This document shows positions 31,752 through 45,317 of a stretch of 64,000 nt of DNA, piece by piece (positions within the stretch are counted from its first letter, which is position 1; each line of letters opens with the position of its first letter). Position numbers and translations under genes: made by a program. This DNA comes from Davidsoniella eucalypti (lineage: Eukaryota; Ascomycota; Sordariomycetes; Microascales; Ceratocystidaceae). The notes under the pieces were generated by a model that was not told the origin of the DNA, did no database searches, and saw only the letters and a program-made list of their open reading frames with translations. The DNA lies in the NCBI GenBank assembly GCA_004009845.1, contig RMBW01000077.1:62001-126000 (forward strand), read 5' to 3'.

Positions 31752-33256
31752 ATGGCAGTGGAAGGTTAGCATTAGAATTGCCTTGGCTACGCCTATCCAT
31801 CCACGAATGCAATATCTCGTCGATTCTAACTCTTACGAAGACCCAGTAAAACCAACCAAGCCCAGCATCGGTTCCCTGAAGCTGAAGAAGCCAATACCGA
31901 AACCCAAGACGGCAAGTTGGCAAGAAGGTTCGTTTGCTCCTAGGCTTACTCGAGAAAACAGCTGTTGACCATTGAATTGACATCATCACTATACCTCAAT
32001 GCAGATGACAAAAAGATCAAGGCCTTCCAGGCCGCCCTAGCCGCCCTTCCATCTCTCGAGTTCAACGCCGTGGACTCGATGATTCGCGACTCTTTTAGCA
32101 TCGGACACATCGTTGAGGAAGCACCAGACTTGCAACTCTGTAAACATTGCAAAAAGGGCATATATCGGACCAATGCGAACAACCATATTAATATGTGCTT
32201 GAAGCTGAAGAAAGAGAAAGCCCAACGCAAAAAGGAAGCGCGTGAAGCTCGAGAGCGTGCAAAGGAAGCGGCCAAAGAGGGCGGCAAGAAAGACGACGAT
32301 GACAAGGACCATGATTCCAGTGATAACGACGATGATAACCCGGCCGACAAAAAGGACGGTGCCGGTAAGACGACACGAAAAGGCGCCAAGAGACTGGACA
32401 TAAACTCATTAAAAGCAGGCAAAAAACGTAAAGCCGATGGTGAGGCTGAAAAAGGCCCTAAATCGAAGAAAAAGAAAGAAGAACCGAAGCCCAAAATGGC
32501 TAAACCCAAAGGTACTGTTCATATCATAGCAACTCTTTCCTACCTATCGCGAAACCATAAGCTACTAGATTTACTAATCTCTTTTTCTTTCCATCCCTTC
32601 TAGGACCTGTCGATGTTGAACGGCAATGTGGTGTATTATTACCCAATGGTATGCCATGTGCCCGTTCATTAACATGTAAGAGTCATAGTATGGGAGCCAA
32701 ACGATCAGTCGCTGGACGTTCACTTCCATATGATATGCTGCTAGCGGCATATCAGAAGAAAAACCAAGCGAAACAGCAAAGTAAGTTGTGCACAAGACAT
32801 ATCTTCAGTGCGAATTTCCTCGTTTCATGTTCAATCTAACGTGTATGGTTACCTTCTCCAGAGGCCGCGATGGACGCCAATGCACCGGTAGAGGAAGAAG
32901 AAGACAACGACCAAGTTGACCCAGAAGAAGAATTCAACACGGTGATGAATGGGTTTACTCATTGGAACCCAAAACCCGTCGTCGAGCAACCGATATTCGA
33001 GCCCATAAAACGAGAGTACACACGCTCACGCTTGATAGAACAACTCATGATGGCGACCAACGGCATGAAGAAGAATATATTCAAAGTTGTTGGATACGGC
33101 GCACAAAAACTTCCCGAGGGTCACCCAGGGATATCAAGTAATACCGCAGATGCAGAAGATGCTCTAGGCGAACCAGATTCTGTATCATTTTCACAAGCAA
33201 AGGCGACGAAAATGGCCAACGCAACCGCCGCGCCTCGGTCTACAGCAGCTCGGTAA
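31752..33256 (+). CDS. SGF73: SAGA complex subunit SGF73 (ataxin-7-like, SCA7 domain)
   Basis: There are five exons: 31752-31764, 31841-31927, 32005-32511, 32604-32780 and 32862-33256, giving about 392 residues. The protein starts MAVEDPVKPTKPSIGSLKLK, and the second splice gives SWQE|DDKKIKAFQAAL. An N-terminal zinc site, LCKHCKKGIYRTNANNHINM followed by C, matches the Sgf73 segment that anchors the Ubp8 deubiquitinating module. The SCA7 domain lies after a Lys/Glu-rich linker: RQCGVLLPNGMPC, then ARSLTCKSH (C-x9-C-x5-C-x2-H), then SLPYDMLLAAYQKK. Sgf73 tethers the H2B deubiquitinase to SAGA. The first two donors are GTTAGC and GTTCGT, weaker than the rest of the window, but the frame and family sequence across them are convincing. 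A 30-residue charged insert (DDDKDHDSSDNDDDNP) is low complexity. Confidence 0.93.
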
Positions 33257-34446
33257 CCAACACATCAAGCCAGTCCAGGTACCATTTTAACAATACTTTT
33301 TTCAGCTTGATCAGAATACATATTCAACCCAAAAACAAAAGGGTACCCAAGTAGTAAGTATATGTAGTAGTCTGTCTCGCTTGCTGCAGCTCGTGGCGTG
33401 GAATCAGCACATGCTACAAGCAAATCAAATTCATGCAGCCATTATTTATGTTTTCTTTGATTTTTTACTGTACACTTCTTGGCGTCATTGATAGCCTTAT
33501 TCTTTCTATTTTTCACGAGATGATACGCAATTTCTGGTTGATATATATTGTGTGGATGAATATATATATATTTTTATGAAAACATGACGAAACAAACACA
33601 TCACGATGTTACTACAAGTGGATATTACATTGCATGCATAAAAAGTCTATATATTCGACTCGAGAACTCTAATAGAATAATAATAAAAAGCAAAGCATAA
33701 AAAAGAAACAAACAAAAAGAACTGAAGCGAAAGGAAAAGAAAAGAAAAAAAAGCCGAATTATTTCCAACTCCGATGCTCCAATTCCACCAGGTTATTCCC
33801 ATAAGCACAAATAAATATGCCCGAGTTACTCCAAGTTTAACACAAAAAATAAATGAAATCCCAGGGAATCAAAAACATAGAGACAGATTGAACACCACTA
33901 CCTCTTTCCATCTTGAAAATCAAACAAAAAATTAGAAAAGAAATTCGACGAAAAAAGAAAATCCAAAGTGGTACAGACAGTAAAAAGAAATGATAAAAAA
34001 TAACAAGGATCGCAATACACAAAAAAATAAAACCGAAGAAAAATAAACAAAGAGAGAACGATAAACTGTAGAAAGGTAGTAGGAAAAGACGAAAAATAAA
34101 GGAAATATTTGAGGGTAGGTTTTGTTGCTCGGATTTACGAAGTATCTATCTCATAAGATATCAACCATGAGCTCCCTTGGTCCCTCGGCTGTGAAACCAA
34201 TAACTTCTAAAAGGAATGTTTTTTATAAAAAAAAAATTGTGTCAGGAAAAGAAAGATAGAAAGAAACAAAATGAGGTCTTAGCAAGAACAAGAAAAAAAA
34301 GAGTATATCCAAAAGAAAACGAAAATTAACAGTCATCAAATCATATAATTCTGGCGAAAACGCCAGAATTTACCGGTATTAGAAGAGGCTAGTGCTTCGC
34401 CTCTAACACATGAAGGACATCGGCAACTACTGCGAAGAGTGCACGC
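33257..34446. other. Intergenic, convergent, A-rich
   Basis: This is 1.2 kb without a gene. From about 33690 to 34340 the + strand is strongly A-rich (AAAGAAAA-type), so transcripts from the minus-strand neighbour would be U-rich there. At 34354-34369 TTCTGGCG/CGCCAGAA forms a perfect inverted repeat, which could be a short hairpin. Confidence 0.5.
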
Positions 34447-36956
34447 CTAGTACACACTCTCCTCATCAGCACCCTGTGATATCATTGACGGTGTCGACAT
34501 GTTAGACGAGCCATCTGCAACATCATCAACATAGCCAATCAACGCTTGAGAATGCAGACGGAATGATTCTCCCATCAAACGAGTGATACCCCATACGACA
34601 ACCTCATCCATCATGCCGCCCCAGAGACGAGCAACGATGGCAGAGGTTGGCACATCACCGTAGCGACCGTCAATGCACTCGCGTTCAAGCAGAGCCCGGA
34701 ATTTGTTGTACATGGCAGTCTCCTCAACCGTGGTCGGCTCATCATCATGTTCCAGACGATAGAGCCACATTGAGAGAATGATCATGAGATCCAGACCAGC
34801 AAGCGGGTGCTCGATGCTCCAATTGGTTGGAGAGGTACGAGCTACCCAACGGACACCGTAAGAAACACATGTTTCAAGCGTAGAATAGCAGTATCCGATG
34901 ACCTTGAGCATTTCAGATGACCGGCTAACACGGTCGCGAGCATTTGACATCGCAGCTGCTACTTCATAAGAGTCATGGTACCGCATAGCCTCCTGAACCG
35001 CTTTGAGATCAACCTCAAGGCGGCAGAGAGCATTGTAGTACATGGCCTTTGCGTTGAACAGGAGAGGGTGGCCCTGGTGGGGGGAATTCAACGGCACCGA
35101 AGTAGACTCGGGCTCGCAAAGCTGAATGCTCTTTTCCCAAGTTTCCAAGGCAAGACGAAGCTTGTACTCGGTGACAACGTCTTGCAAGGCCTTGGGTGAA
35201 CGCTTGTGATACCAGACCTCCAAGAAGAGAGCGTTGATAAGAGTGCGTGTTGCGAAAGAGCTGTAGCTAGTGACATGGCCCTGAACGAGATTGACGTGAG
35301 CATCCATAAAGGTAGAAACTCGCGAGTTGCGAAGTTGCTCGCGCCAAACGGACTCCTCGCTAGCACCAGAGTTCCAGAGTGCTTCAGTCGAAGGCAATTG
35401 AAGATCCTCGAACTCGTTGAATCCAAGCGCCGGGGTATGGTTGAAGGTCATGGTCAGCAGACCAAAGAAGATGTACACAGCATAGTAAGTGCGACGACAC
35501 CCTTCATCTTCAACCCATTCCGTGCGAGAAGGGAGAGCTTTACCTCTGGCCTCTTGGCGCAACTTCAACTCGTAACGGTTACCCGCCACCATGTTTGCGA
35601 GCAAACTCTTAATAGAGCAAGTCCACTCAAGGCCTTTGGCATCACCGCTCCAGCTAGCAAAAACCATGTTCAGTAGCGAGCTTTGCATTGTCCACAGGGG
35701 GCACTTGCGTGAGCTAAAGTTTTCCTTGTGCTGCAAAAACTGGTTAACGAGTATCTTGGATCCGATATGCATCAGATAGGCCTCATCCTGGTCGAAAGAA
35801 TACAGGGCACCGATACTTAGTACTGATAGCAGCAGAGCGGGAGCCACCTGGGAAGCAATGAAAGTCGAGGGGTGCAGGAAGGGCAGATGGTGATGGAATA
35901 GACCGAAGTATGTAGACAGATAGCGGTTTATACAACCGAGGCCAGGCAGTCTGAAACCATCAGGAATAGAATTCTCGGTATCAATTGAGCGAATGGTATC
36001 CAAGATGATAGAGCGCTCCTCGTCACTGGCCACGTGTGGCGTCTTGAAGCTACTAGCAGGCATGGCATGGCTGTTTACTGGCGTTTGAGGAGCAGAAGTT
36101 GGGGCTTCTGAAGGCGAGAGCGAGCTGATCATAGACTGCAAGGCAGGGACCAGGCCATTCAACGGCGGTTGGCGGTGTAGCATTGGTGGGTTGCCACTTG
36201 AAGTGACAGATGGCTGTGAATCAAAAGAAGCTGATGTGCTAGCAACCGAGTGAGCCTTGTGCTCTCTGACGCCCTGAGGCATGAACTCCCAGGCCATTTG
36301 CTGCGGTAGAGCAATAGCACCATTGGGGTATGTGACAGTGTGTTCAACAACGTTGCTGTTTCTAGAGTAGTCTATTGATGCGCCACCCTCGTAAGGTCCA
36401 GCACTATCACGCATGGCCTTTTGCTGCATATCGGCAACTAGCATAGCGGCAGCTTCAATGTCAAAGGTGTTATCTGGGGTTGAAGACTTGATTTGCTCGA
36501 GGGCAGTCTGGTCTAGAGGCAAAGCAGCCTTAGCTGGTGCGCTTGTGGCGGCTCTGGGCTTTGCGCCGGCACGACGCTTACCATCGCTGTGTAGAGGAAC
36601 ACCACCATCCTTAGCGTGGACGGTACGGTCGTGACGTAAAAGAAGATCGCGACGTACAAAAGTGCTGCGGCACTTCATACATTTGAAAGGGCGCTCCTTG
36701 GTGTCTGTGTCGAGGAAGGGAGTATTAGAACGATTACTGATAAACAGATACTTGGGGTCGTTGAGAACTTACGGCTTCTTTCGTGACGGCTCCGGTGTTC
36801 GCTGCGGCTGAAGGCCCGGTTGCAAAACTGGCACTTGTACTTTCGTTCTGGGGCATTTGCCGCTGCGGGCTTCTTAGCGCCTGTTGTAGATGCCGCAGTA
36901 GGAGCGGTAGCGGTGGCAGCCGCCGGTGGTAGGATTGCTACACTTGCACCTGGCAT
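34447..36956 (-). CDS. C2H2 zinc finger + fungal-specific domain transcription factor (ADR1-type fingers)
   Basis: There are two exons on the minus strand, 36956-36773 and 36704-34447, giving about 813 residues. The intron lies between the fingers: finger 1 is YKCQFCNRAFSRSEHRSRHE, and splicing gives HERS|HTKERPFKC into finger 2, CMKCRSTFVRRDLLLRHDRT with VH. Two adjacent C2H2 fingers with this linker resemble the Adr1 class. The N-terminus is Ala/Pro/Thr-rich. Residues from about 310 onwards (RSIDTENSIPDGFRLPGLGC ... YFGLFHHHLPFLHPSTF ...) look like the fungal_trans domain found in regulators of carbon, lipid or amino-acid use. The upstream region is unusually long and pyrimidine-rich on the transcribed sense strand, suggesting a long 5' leader. 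Confidence 0.88.
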
Positions 36957-38100
36957 ATCGAATGCGTGGAGGTTTTCAAGGAGAAAAAAAAATAGAAAGA
37001 AAAAGAAAAGAAATTAAAGACACAAAACGAGGAAATTATAGCCGGTGATAGACGAAAGCACTGAGGGCTTTACAGAAGCCTGTCACGATGACTGTGCGGT
37101 AGAGAAATACTAGCAAGAAATAAGAAACGAATCTGGGTATATAGATCACAGCAAACAAAAAGTAAACAGAGGGCACAATCTCGAAGCTAGTAGAGCAAGA
37201 GACACTAATATGCTAGAATAAAATGAAATAAAAATGAAAATGAAGAGAAGTAAAGGTAGGCTTGTTATCAAGCGCCGACTCGTTCGTGTTCGCAAGTGAA
37301 TCGATGGTGATGGCGAGTCGTGGTTCGTAGTTTGCGCTCCGGCAGATGGAGTATGTTTAAAGGGCGTCTTGGGTCGACTGGTTCGTAGAACTGATCATTG
37401 GGTGTGGTATTCTAATCATGGAGTGACGTAGTAATAGAGTAATGGAGTGAAAACAATGTGAGGGGTGCTGACGGAGATGTACAGGATCGTGAGATTCGGC
37501 AATTAAGAGTAACTGAAGACGAAGACGATAAGAAGTGAAAAAGTTGTTGTATAAAAGAAAAACAAGGCTCGCGCGTCGCAAAGACAGAGATAGTCGGTAT
37601 AGCAGCAGAATAAACGAGAAAAATTATAAATCAGGCAAAAATAAACAGAACAAAATGAAAGACGCTTAAATCACGAATACAAATAAAGCAACAGAGAAAA
37701 AGAAGAAAGAGAGGAAGAGGGGGGTCGGTAGAGGACGAGAACAGGGCTATATTAATGTCGGCGAGAGATGGAATGCGATAATGGGAATAGTAATGAGAGA
37801 ATGGGATATGGGAGGAAGGGGAGGGGAGCGTGCGACGAGAAGAAGACGAGGAAGAATAGAAAAGGAATAGGACGGAAAACGAGATGTGGAAGAAGAAAAG
37901 AAGAGCGAAAATAAGGGTAGAAAATAAAAAATGGAGGAGGAAACGGAGAGTAGGAGTGCGGGAGAGTGGGTAGGAAAAGAAAGCAAGACGAACAAATAGA
38001 AGCAAACGTGGAACAGAGAGTAAAAGTGGCGGCGCGGGCAGCAGAAAACAACGAATTAGCCGCAAGTCAATGCTAGCCAGCTATGCCTGGGCTAGTAGTT
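36957..38100 (-). promoter_or_regulatory. CT-rich (sense strand) upstream region of the C2H2 regulator
   Basis: About 1.1 kb is strongly purine-rich on the + strand (GAAGAAAGAGAGGAAGAGG-like) and hence C/T-rich in the direction of the regulator gene. Such CT-rich tracts are common in promoters and leaders of filamentous fungi. Open frames on the minus strand here (38065-37631 and overlapping ones) are a by-product of this composition. Confidence 0.5.
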
Positions 38101-38898
38101 AGACAATAGAATGATAGGCATAGCTAGTTCTCTTGTCTTGGAGGGGAAGAAGAGAGGAAGAGGGAGGGGGTGTGCGAACAAAGAACTAGTGGCAGCTGCG
38201 ACTCTACGCATCGAGGGGGAGGGAGGGGGAGCAGCTGATCCATGTTTGCTGATCTTGGGCTGTTAATGGAACTGGAGTTAGCTAGTCATAGAGTCAGTCA
38301 GTCAGTCAGTTGGTCAGGTCGGTACGATACGGCATGAGAAATAGTGAGATTCCTGTAAAGCTGTGAAGTGTGCTGTAGGCTCTGACACTCCGTCAAATAG
38401 GGCTTTTAGAAGCCAATCCAGCCAGTGCAGTCGGTGCAATAGCGAGGCATGTCATCAGCGGAAAGACCGCACAGTTCAGATCAAGAGCGAGGTTTTGGTG
38501 GGTGCGCACTGTTCCTCTACCACCCTGCTATTCCTTATTGCCTTGATGCTGAAATTATGTATCTAGTATTTACATGTCTCTATACATACATACCTTTGTA
38601 TCATCACTAGTCATTGTTGTCGCTGTGTTGTCAGTTAGGATATACCAGAAGATAACAATCCGGCACTAATCATGTGCCCTATATAGCAGTCCTTAACGTA
38701 GTTACTATATAAACTATACGTGCCTGCCAACAATAATGGAGACAAAAACTAAAATGGCAAGACAACAAATGAACAACAAAACCAAAAGCGAAGAAAAACA
38801 ACAAAGCAAGGAATCGAACAAACAGAGTCACAAGGGAAGGAACAGTGCTAGAACCCACTATAATAGCCACCGACTGCTTCTAGGATCACTCCAAAAAA

Positions 38899-38930
<32 letters not shown>

Positions 38931-41900
38931 AAAAAAGCAATCACTCCCAAACATAACAGAAAAATCCCAAACAACATCAACATCATAACGCCCCTATACT
39001 TCCAATTCCCACTTCCTTATGCTGCTACAACCAACTGTTTGTCTTCTTTCCAGCACTCGGATGCTCCTTGTCCCGTTTCGCTGTTCTTTTTCGTTCTTTT
39101 CCCTTTCTTCCTCTTTTTCTAGTCACGTCTAAGCCAACCTTAGGATGTCCCCTTCGTTCCTTTTCCGTTTTCACTCGTCCTACGGCTTATTTTAACCTGA
39201 AGCAGAAAACTAACAATCAAGCGGGAAAAAGAAAAAAAAAGAAAAAAAAGAATATACATAACTATCGCATACAGATATAGCGATGATCTTGTTGTCGTCG
39301 ACTAACAACATCTCTGTCCCTCCACCTTCTGCTGCTAACTACTTTGAGCAAGACAAAAGAAGACAAAGGGCAACACTCGGAAGCAACAAAGAAGCCATTT
39401 ACCACATCTGGTTGGTCGGCCAGTTTGTTAGCTACAACTTAGTACATATCTGAATATAGATAAACACAAACTAAGCCAGATACAACCAAGACCCAGATGC
39501 AGGTCACAGCCAGGTGACTGAAAAACCCACCATACATACATACTTCCATATATGTATGTGCATACAAGATGCACATCCGCCCAATCCATTAGCCTTCCCC
39601 AATTCACTATTAGTACAACCTCTATGTACATGTATACATATAATACAGAGTCCCTCGTACAGTCAAACCTGCACACCCTCTTCTTGTCTTCCTGTCCTAA
39701 ACCCCCACCAATCTACACACCCAAGCAAGCCCGTTCTACACCGTGCGACAAAAAGGCAAAAAAGGCAAAACAAATAAAAAACCCCCCCCAAAAAAAAGAG
39801 GCTTCTATGTGCACTATTGGACTATTAGTATCCTCTTGACCCTAGTACAGTTGTGCGTGCTATACATATATTACATCCATGCACCAGGATTCACTCCGGA
39901 GTACCAAGCCTGTTAATGGTTTCTAGATGGGGTCAGCCAACGCGCTTCTAATTTCGTCTCGATTGCCATAATCGGGGAGCCCATTTCCAAGACGCGACGA
40001 ATGCCCCTCTATTTTGTTATCTATGACCTATGGAACACATCCCACCTAGAAAAACCAAGTTGCAGCACTGTAGACCGCATCTATACAAATGGTGTGTATA
40101 TGTATCCCTCCCACTAACTACTCTACTACTCACTGATCAACCTTCAAAGGGAGTCAAGCATTCTACAAATCCAATTGCTATATTCTATTACCATGCTTCA
40201 CGCATTAATACATCTATGTACATTGGCATTGTAAATAGAAAAATACCTGAGCCATGCCTACAACAGATCTTTCCGGCTATTCTTCAATCTTGAATATCAC
40301 ACACCATATGCGTACATATATGTATATATTTGACATTTGTTTTCAGGGGAAATCCCCCATTCTTTTCTAAATTGCGTTTCGAAGGTGGTGCAACGACAAT
40401 TGTCTCCGAGGAAATGAGGTACACCTAGCTATACTAAGAAACAAAAAAGAAAGAAAAAAAAGAAAGAAAAAAAAAAAAAGAAGAAGAAAGAGCCAAGATA
40501 GCTCTGCTGAGATAGACAATCTCGCTGCTTATACATGTTCTACCTAATAATGTAAGCTGAAAATCCATGATTAGATGGCTTCCATGACAGGCCATGTGCT
40601 GAAGATCTCGGATATATACATCTTTGCTGGCGTTGAGGTCTACAGTCAGACTCCATTGACCGACGAGGTAGCCTCTCAGGTACCTACTATGTATCTGTAT
40701 ATATGTACTGATAGCTTGAATAATCGAGCCTACTACTACAATCTTCGGCAACCATCATTGAATGTTGAATGAAGACAGATGCTGTCAAGGGGCATGATAT
40801 GCATGACTACAGATATGCGCGTCAATCTTTTATCATGTTTTACGTATTAAAGAGATGTTGCATCGTCAATTGGTTGAAAAGTTGGAGGTGGTAGGTAGCA
40901 TGATCACTATTACTCTCAACTAAGGCTATATATATATGTAAACTATGGATGTACATGTACATATATAGTTGTATAATATACCGCAGAATCTCCTGAGCTA
41001 CTTCACCGCATGACTATGGTATCACCGCCTTTACAAGTAGCATCGTTGTTGGCAGTAGTCGTGTATACATAGGTATGTATCTGTATCTTGACATCGAATC
41101 AGATCGCCGATGGAGGGGCAGAATGACATTCCTCTTCTGTTCTATCCTCCCCACCACTACCACGATAATAGAGTAAGTCAGTCTAGCACGTTCCGTTCCC
41201 CTACGTTTAGACATTTATTGTTAATTTATTACATGTAAAAATAAGGTAAAGAGACCCGAAGAACGAGAGAGACCCTTTCCTAATTTGTTGTCGGGTGCGG
41301 TGACCAGGGGAATTCTTCCTGTCGCCACGAGACATGCCAGGGCTATAATCCCTCCAAGTCATATCTTTCTTTCTCTTTCTTGCTAGTATTCCGTTGGTCC
41401 CAGTCGGCGTCTAGAGATTTGTAGAGAAACTTATTAAACCAGAATCTATACAGTATGTACATATACAAGTAATAGAGATATATACATCGTGATCATCTCC
41501 AGGTATCACCGAACCAACCTGTATCTTGTATATAAGATAGCCAGTCAGCCAGTGGTGTGATACAGACCAGTCCGATTGTAGGATCTCATGTAAGCATCGA
41601 GGTAACTTGATATATTGTACATCATGATAATAGTAGCGTTCATGTGAGCAGAACAAAAAGACTAAAGGAAGACTACACTGCACAAAAGTACAGCCAGTCT
41701 TTTCAAACGGTATCGAGAAGACCTGTATCCTTGTCGCGTGTTCGACCCTTCACCCCTGAACGCGTTCTCGCCAAAAGAATCAAAGTATGTAGAAGAGAAA
41801 GGGCAGCAGGCATTAACGAGCAACCCATCACAATATACATGTGCACTTCTGATTCTAAAAGAATAGAAATTGAATGCCTAGTTACATAGAATGTTGCAAA

Positions 41901-44900
41901 AACATCGTAGTTCTACTCTCGTATTCATCTTCTGCCACTAAATCACAATCACTCCCACCTGACCTGTCTCGGTGCTAATTGCAAAGCGGCCCAGGGGTCA
42001 TGGAGGCCGTCGCCTATATGGACATATGTGCTATAGCATAGCTGTGTATAATCCTATCACCATAGTGTGATTACAGAAGCATAACAGCACAGGCACTCTT
42101 TCGATCCAGTTGTAAGCTGTATAACCAGCCCCTGGGACATCTTATCTACATCGAGGCGTCTTTCCAGCCTGGTCTCATTTCATTTTCCTAACTATTGGCT
42201 ATTTTATTTCCATTTTTTATGCGTGGGCGGGCGGGAATAATACGAATGACGCCCGGTGTAGATCCCGTTATTTGGACCACTCAGTTGCAGTATGTAATAT
42301 TGTAGGTTTATACATGGTTCAGCCCATACAGACATTAGAGCTGGATATCTGCGTACGACTGTGTATTACATGTCTGTAGGTTGGCAGCCAGAACCCTACG
42401 CGTCGCGCGATAGACCTCCTAGCTGACCTAAGAAGCTACTAGCCTAACACGTATTTTCGCCACAACGTCACATAGAGCATAAGAACGTACAACTAGGCAT
42501 AGGATCGCTGCACGCTTCCGCCGCAAGCGAAGATGCAATGGTAAGTAAAGAACAAAGGGCTGTTTCCGCCAAATGCAGCGGTAGCAATGACAATGCAATG
42601 CTAGCTGCCTACCAGAGAAGATCCGGCCAGCACAAGAACATATGTTAGCCTGGTATATCAGTACAACTCATGTAGAGTTGCAGTTGTATCTATGTATGCG
42701 ATCCAGTGTTTAATGAACTCATACAGATACAGATACGATAGTTACAACTACAGCTTCCCTCAATTCATATAGCGGAGCTAGATGCGCCAAACTGTCAGGG
42801 GTAGAGACATGTTCAATCTGCCATTCCTACAACAACAAGCCCCAATGCACATATAGCCTTCAGCAAGCCAGGGAAATGAGCGGTGACAAAGTTCTCCTAG
42901 GTCCATGCTACCTAGCCGAGCTTGGTTTCCTGACCGCACCCCAATTCCCAATTCCTTTTTCTGCTTCTCAAAAACTGCCCCTCTTTGTACGATACGTCTA
43001 GAACGGAGACATCTACCATGCCGCGGGGCTTATCGTTCGTTATCAAAACTACAAAACTATTGGCGTTGTAAGTCCACATGTTTATTACGGAGCATTCCAC
43101 AAATGAGTGTGTAGACCAGCAGAAAACACTACTTGTCCTGTTTCTGGTTCTTTCCCTTTGGCCACTTGTCTACAATCGGCTAAACCATCCATCCGGCTTG
43201 ATACAAGCTGGCTATCCTGTCTAGGAAGGAGAGAGACGAAAAAGAAACACCAGCTTGTGCCGTTTTTTGTCATTATCAATCAACAGCTGATGCCGAACTA
43301 AGGGCTGGACCAGCCTGAAAGCTTGCATTCATATCTGTACATTTGTTATGTACAGATTATACATGATTTACCCAGCCACCCATCCCGACGGGGAAACCGG
43401 GGCACTACCCAGAGCGATATATGGCTAGAGGAATTATTCAACAGGGTGCAGATGTTACCAGCGCCATGACTGAGCGTGCATATTTAGCACATGCTGCATA
43501 TAGGTAAGTATGTCAACAGTTGTATACCCATCTGTGTATCCTAAGTACTGGATACTATTGATTTATATCATAAGTCGTACATATTAGCGTGTACATGTAT
43601 GTAGCTGTACATACACACTGAGGGACTTGCTTGTAGCTGTGACCCTTTCGCCCCAATTCCACTACTACATACCTACATCCTACATGACCTACACTCGACA
43701 ACCGTAACCACTACGCACTCGGCAGTCTCGGCCATATAGCACTTTAGCCTATCTGTTTTCCAATCCATTTCTCTTTTGGTTAGACGTATTCCTATATCAT
43801 TTCGGCGGAAATATTAGACGGACAGTTGATTGTGACTGCCATTTCGAAACTAACTCAGTATTCAAAGTGTCTTTTCCGTATAATTATCTTTTCACCGACT
43901 ATTGCCATCGTGGCCATCAACAAACTGGCTATAAGTGACGTATAAATCGTCTAGATATATATACAAATACGTGAGAATCATCGCTAGATTCCCTTCATAT
44001 GCAATTGTATGTACTTTGTCTACTTTGATTATAAAAGTTACAGCAATCGGCCGTCGAGTATCCATTGATAGACACACTTTAGATACTGACAGCATACCAA
44101 AGACGGAGATAGCTTAGATCGGATGCAAACATACTCCAAGTTATAACTGCTTGCAGAGTGGCACTCGGGTATACTTGAGTTCTTTCTATAACATAGTGTG
44201 ACAAGTTGGCATTATGGACTTACGTTGTGCGTAGAGAAGAGATTGTTCGTCAGTTTTTGTTCTACATATTTAAAGAAGTAGTGGTAAACAAGGGTTCCCT
44301 CAAGTCATTTGATATACATGAAAGTTCACGCTTCGTTCGAAATATAAGTAAAGTTTGGAAGTTGTGATATTTGTATTTGTTATTATTAACGAGCGCGGGG
44401 GAGTCGAGCCAATAAAATAAGGAAGTTGTGATAGTTATCATCTTTTACTCCATTATGTTGAAAAGATCAACTGTCATCTGTAAAAGATAAGTTCATGATG
44501 CAAGGGTTGGGGTTAACGGCAGACTAGATCATTTTCAACTTGAATCTGTATACTAAATCAAAAACCTCTCGTTTGCTCATTTGCGCGAATGTATTGCGAT
44601 GACGAGAAAACTGTCAAGTTGCGCATCACGGCGATATTAGATCGGGTACCCGAAAATATGACCAACCTTTGTCTCTGGGAATACCCAAGGTACTAATTAG
44701 TATGGTGTTTTTCCTAATATATTCTAATAATTGGGACCTGCATTGAACCAGTGGCCGAATGGACAATTTCCCCCCCTAAATCCCTCCCCGTAATGGGCCT
44801 GAGAATGGCCCCCAGAATGGTCCTAAATAGTACTAAGCCAACGCTAGCATTCTGCGCATTACCCACTAATTCACACCATTTTGGAGACCAAGCCAGCCTA

Positions 44901-45317
44901 TCAGATCACGATGGCACCACTAGCGTCGATTTGTTGCAGTGCATCGATTGTCATAATTGGCTTGATTAAGCTTGCCTCTGTCGCCACGGCAGGTTAGTCG
45001 GATTGACGAATCGCCAAAAGTCATGTTGGGACGTGGAAATAGTGCATTTTGGTATCTGATTCTTTTGCAGTAGTTGTGCTCTTTTTTTGTTTTTCACTCA
45101 TCGACAATTCGCAGCTTGATAATTGTGTATGCAGGCCTTGTTGCGATATTTCTTGCTGCGATTTCTATCTCAACCAGTATACAATACTCTATTACAACCA
45201 CTACAGTCTATACCTACCATACCGTTCTATTTTTCTCGGCCGTCTCCCTTGATCACCCCCTCTTCCCACCAACAAAAACAACAATAACAACAACATATCA
45301 TATCCACCCATAATCAC
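38101..45317. other. Gene-poor region
   Basis: I find no gene with family motifs or a convincing splice model in 7.2 kb. The region holds an A23 run (38893-38915) and further A-rich tracts at 38917-38936, 39229-39250 and 40440-40490. It also holds GTCA repeats (38293-38310), a TACAGA microsatellite (about 42723-42739) and four TACATGTA palindromes (39627-39634, 40952-40959, 41230-41237, 43592-43599). C/T-rich DNA appears at about 45070-45300 just before CDC25. It may contain long UTRs, non-coding RNAs or decayed elements. From sequence alone I cannot tell. Confidence 0.45.
38893..38936 (+). repeat. Poly-A tract
   Basis: A run of 23 A is followed by GAAAA units and ten more A. It could be a microsatellite or the tail of a decayed retro-inserted sequence. 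No coding sequence precedes it. Confidence 0.8.

Noticed and set aside
37631..38065. 144-codon hydrophobic frame on the minus strand with SSSS and LLLF runs
   Set aside because: It is explained by the CT-rich composition of the upstream region; all three minus frames are open there and none has a motif.
44385..44415. Possible tRNA T-arm (GGCTCGACTCCC on the minus strand)
   Set aside because: There is no D-arm, anticodon arm or acceptor stem at the right distance.
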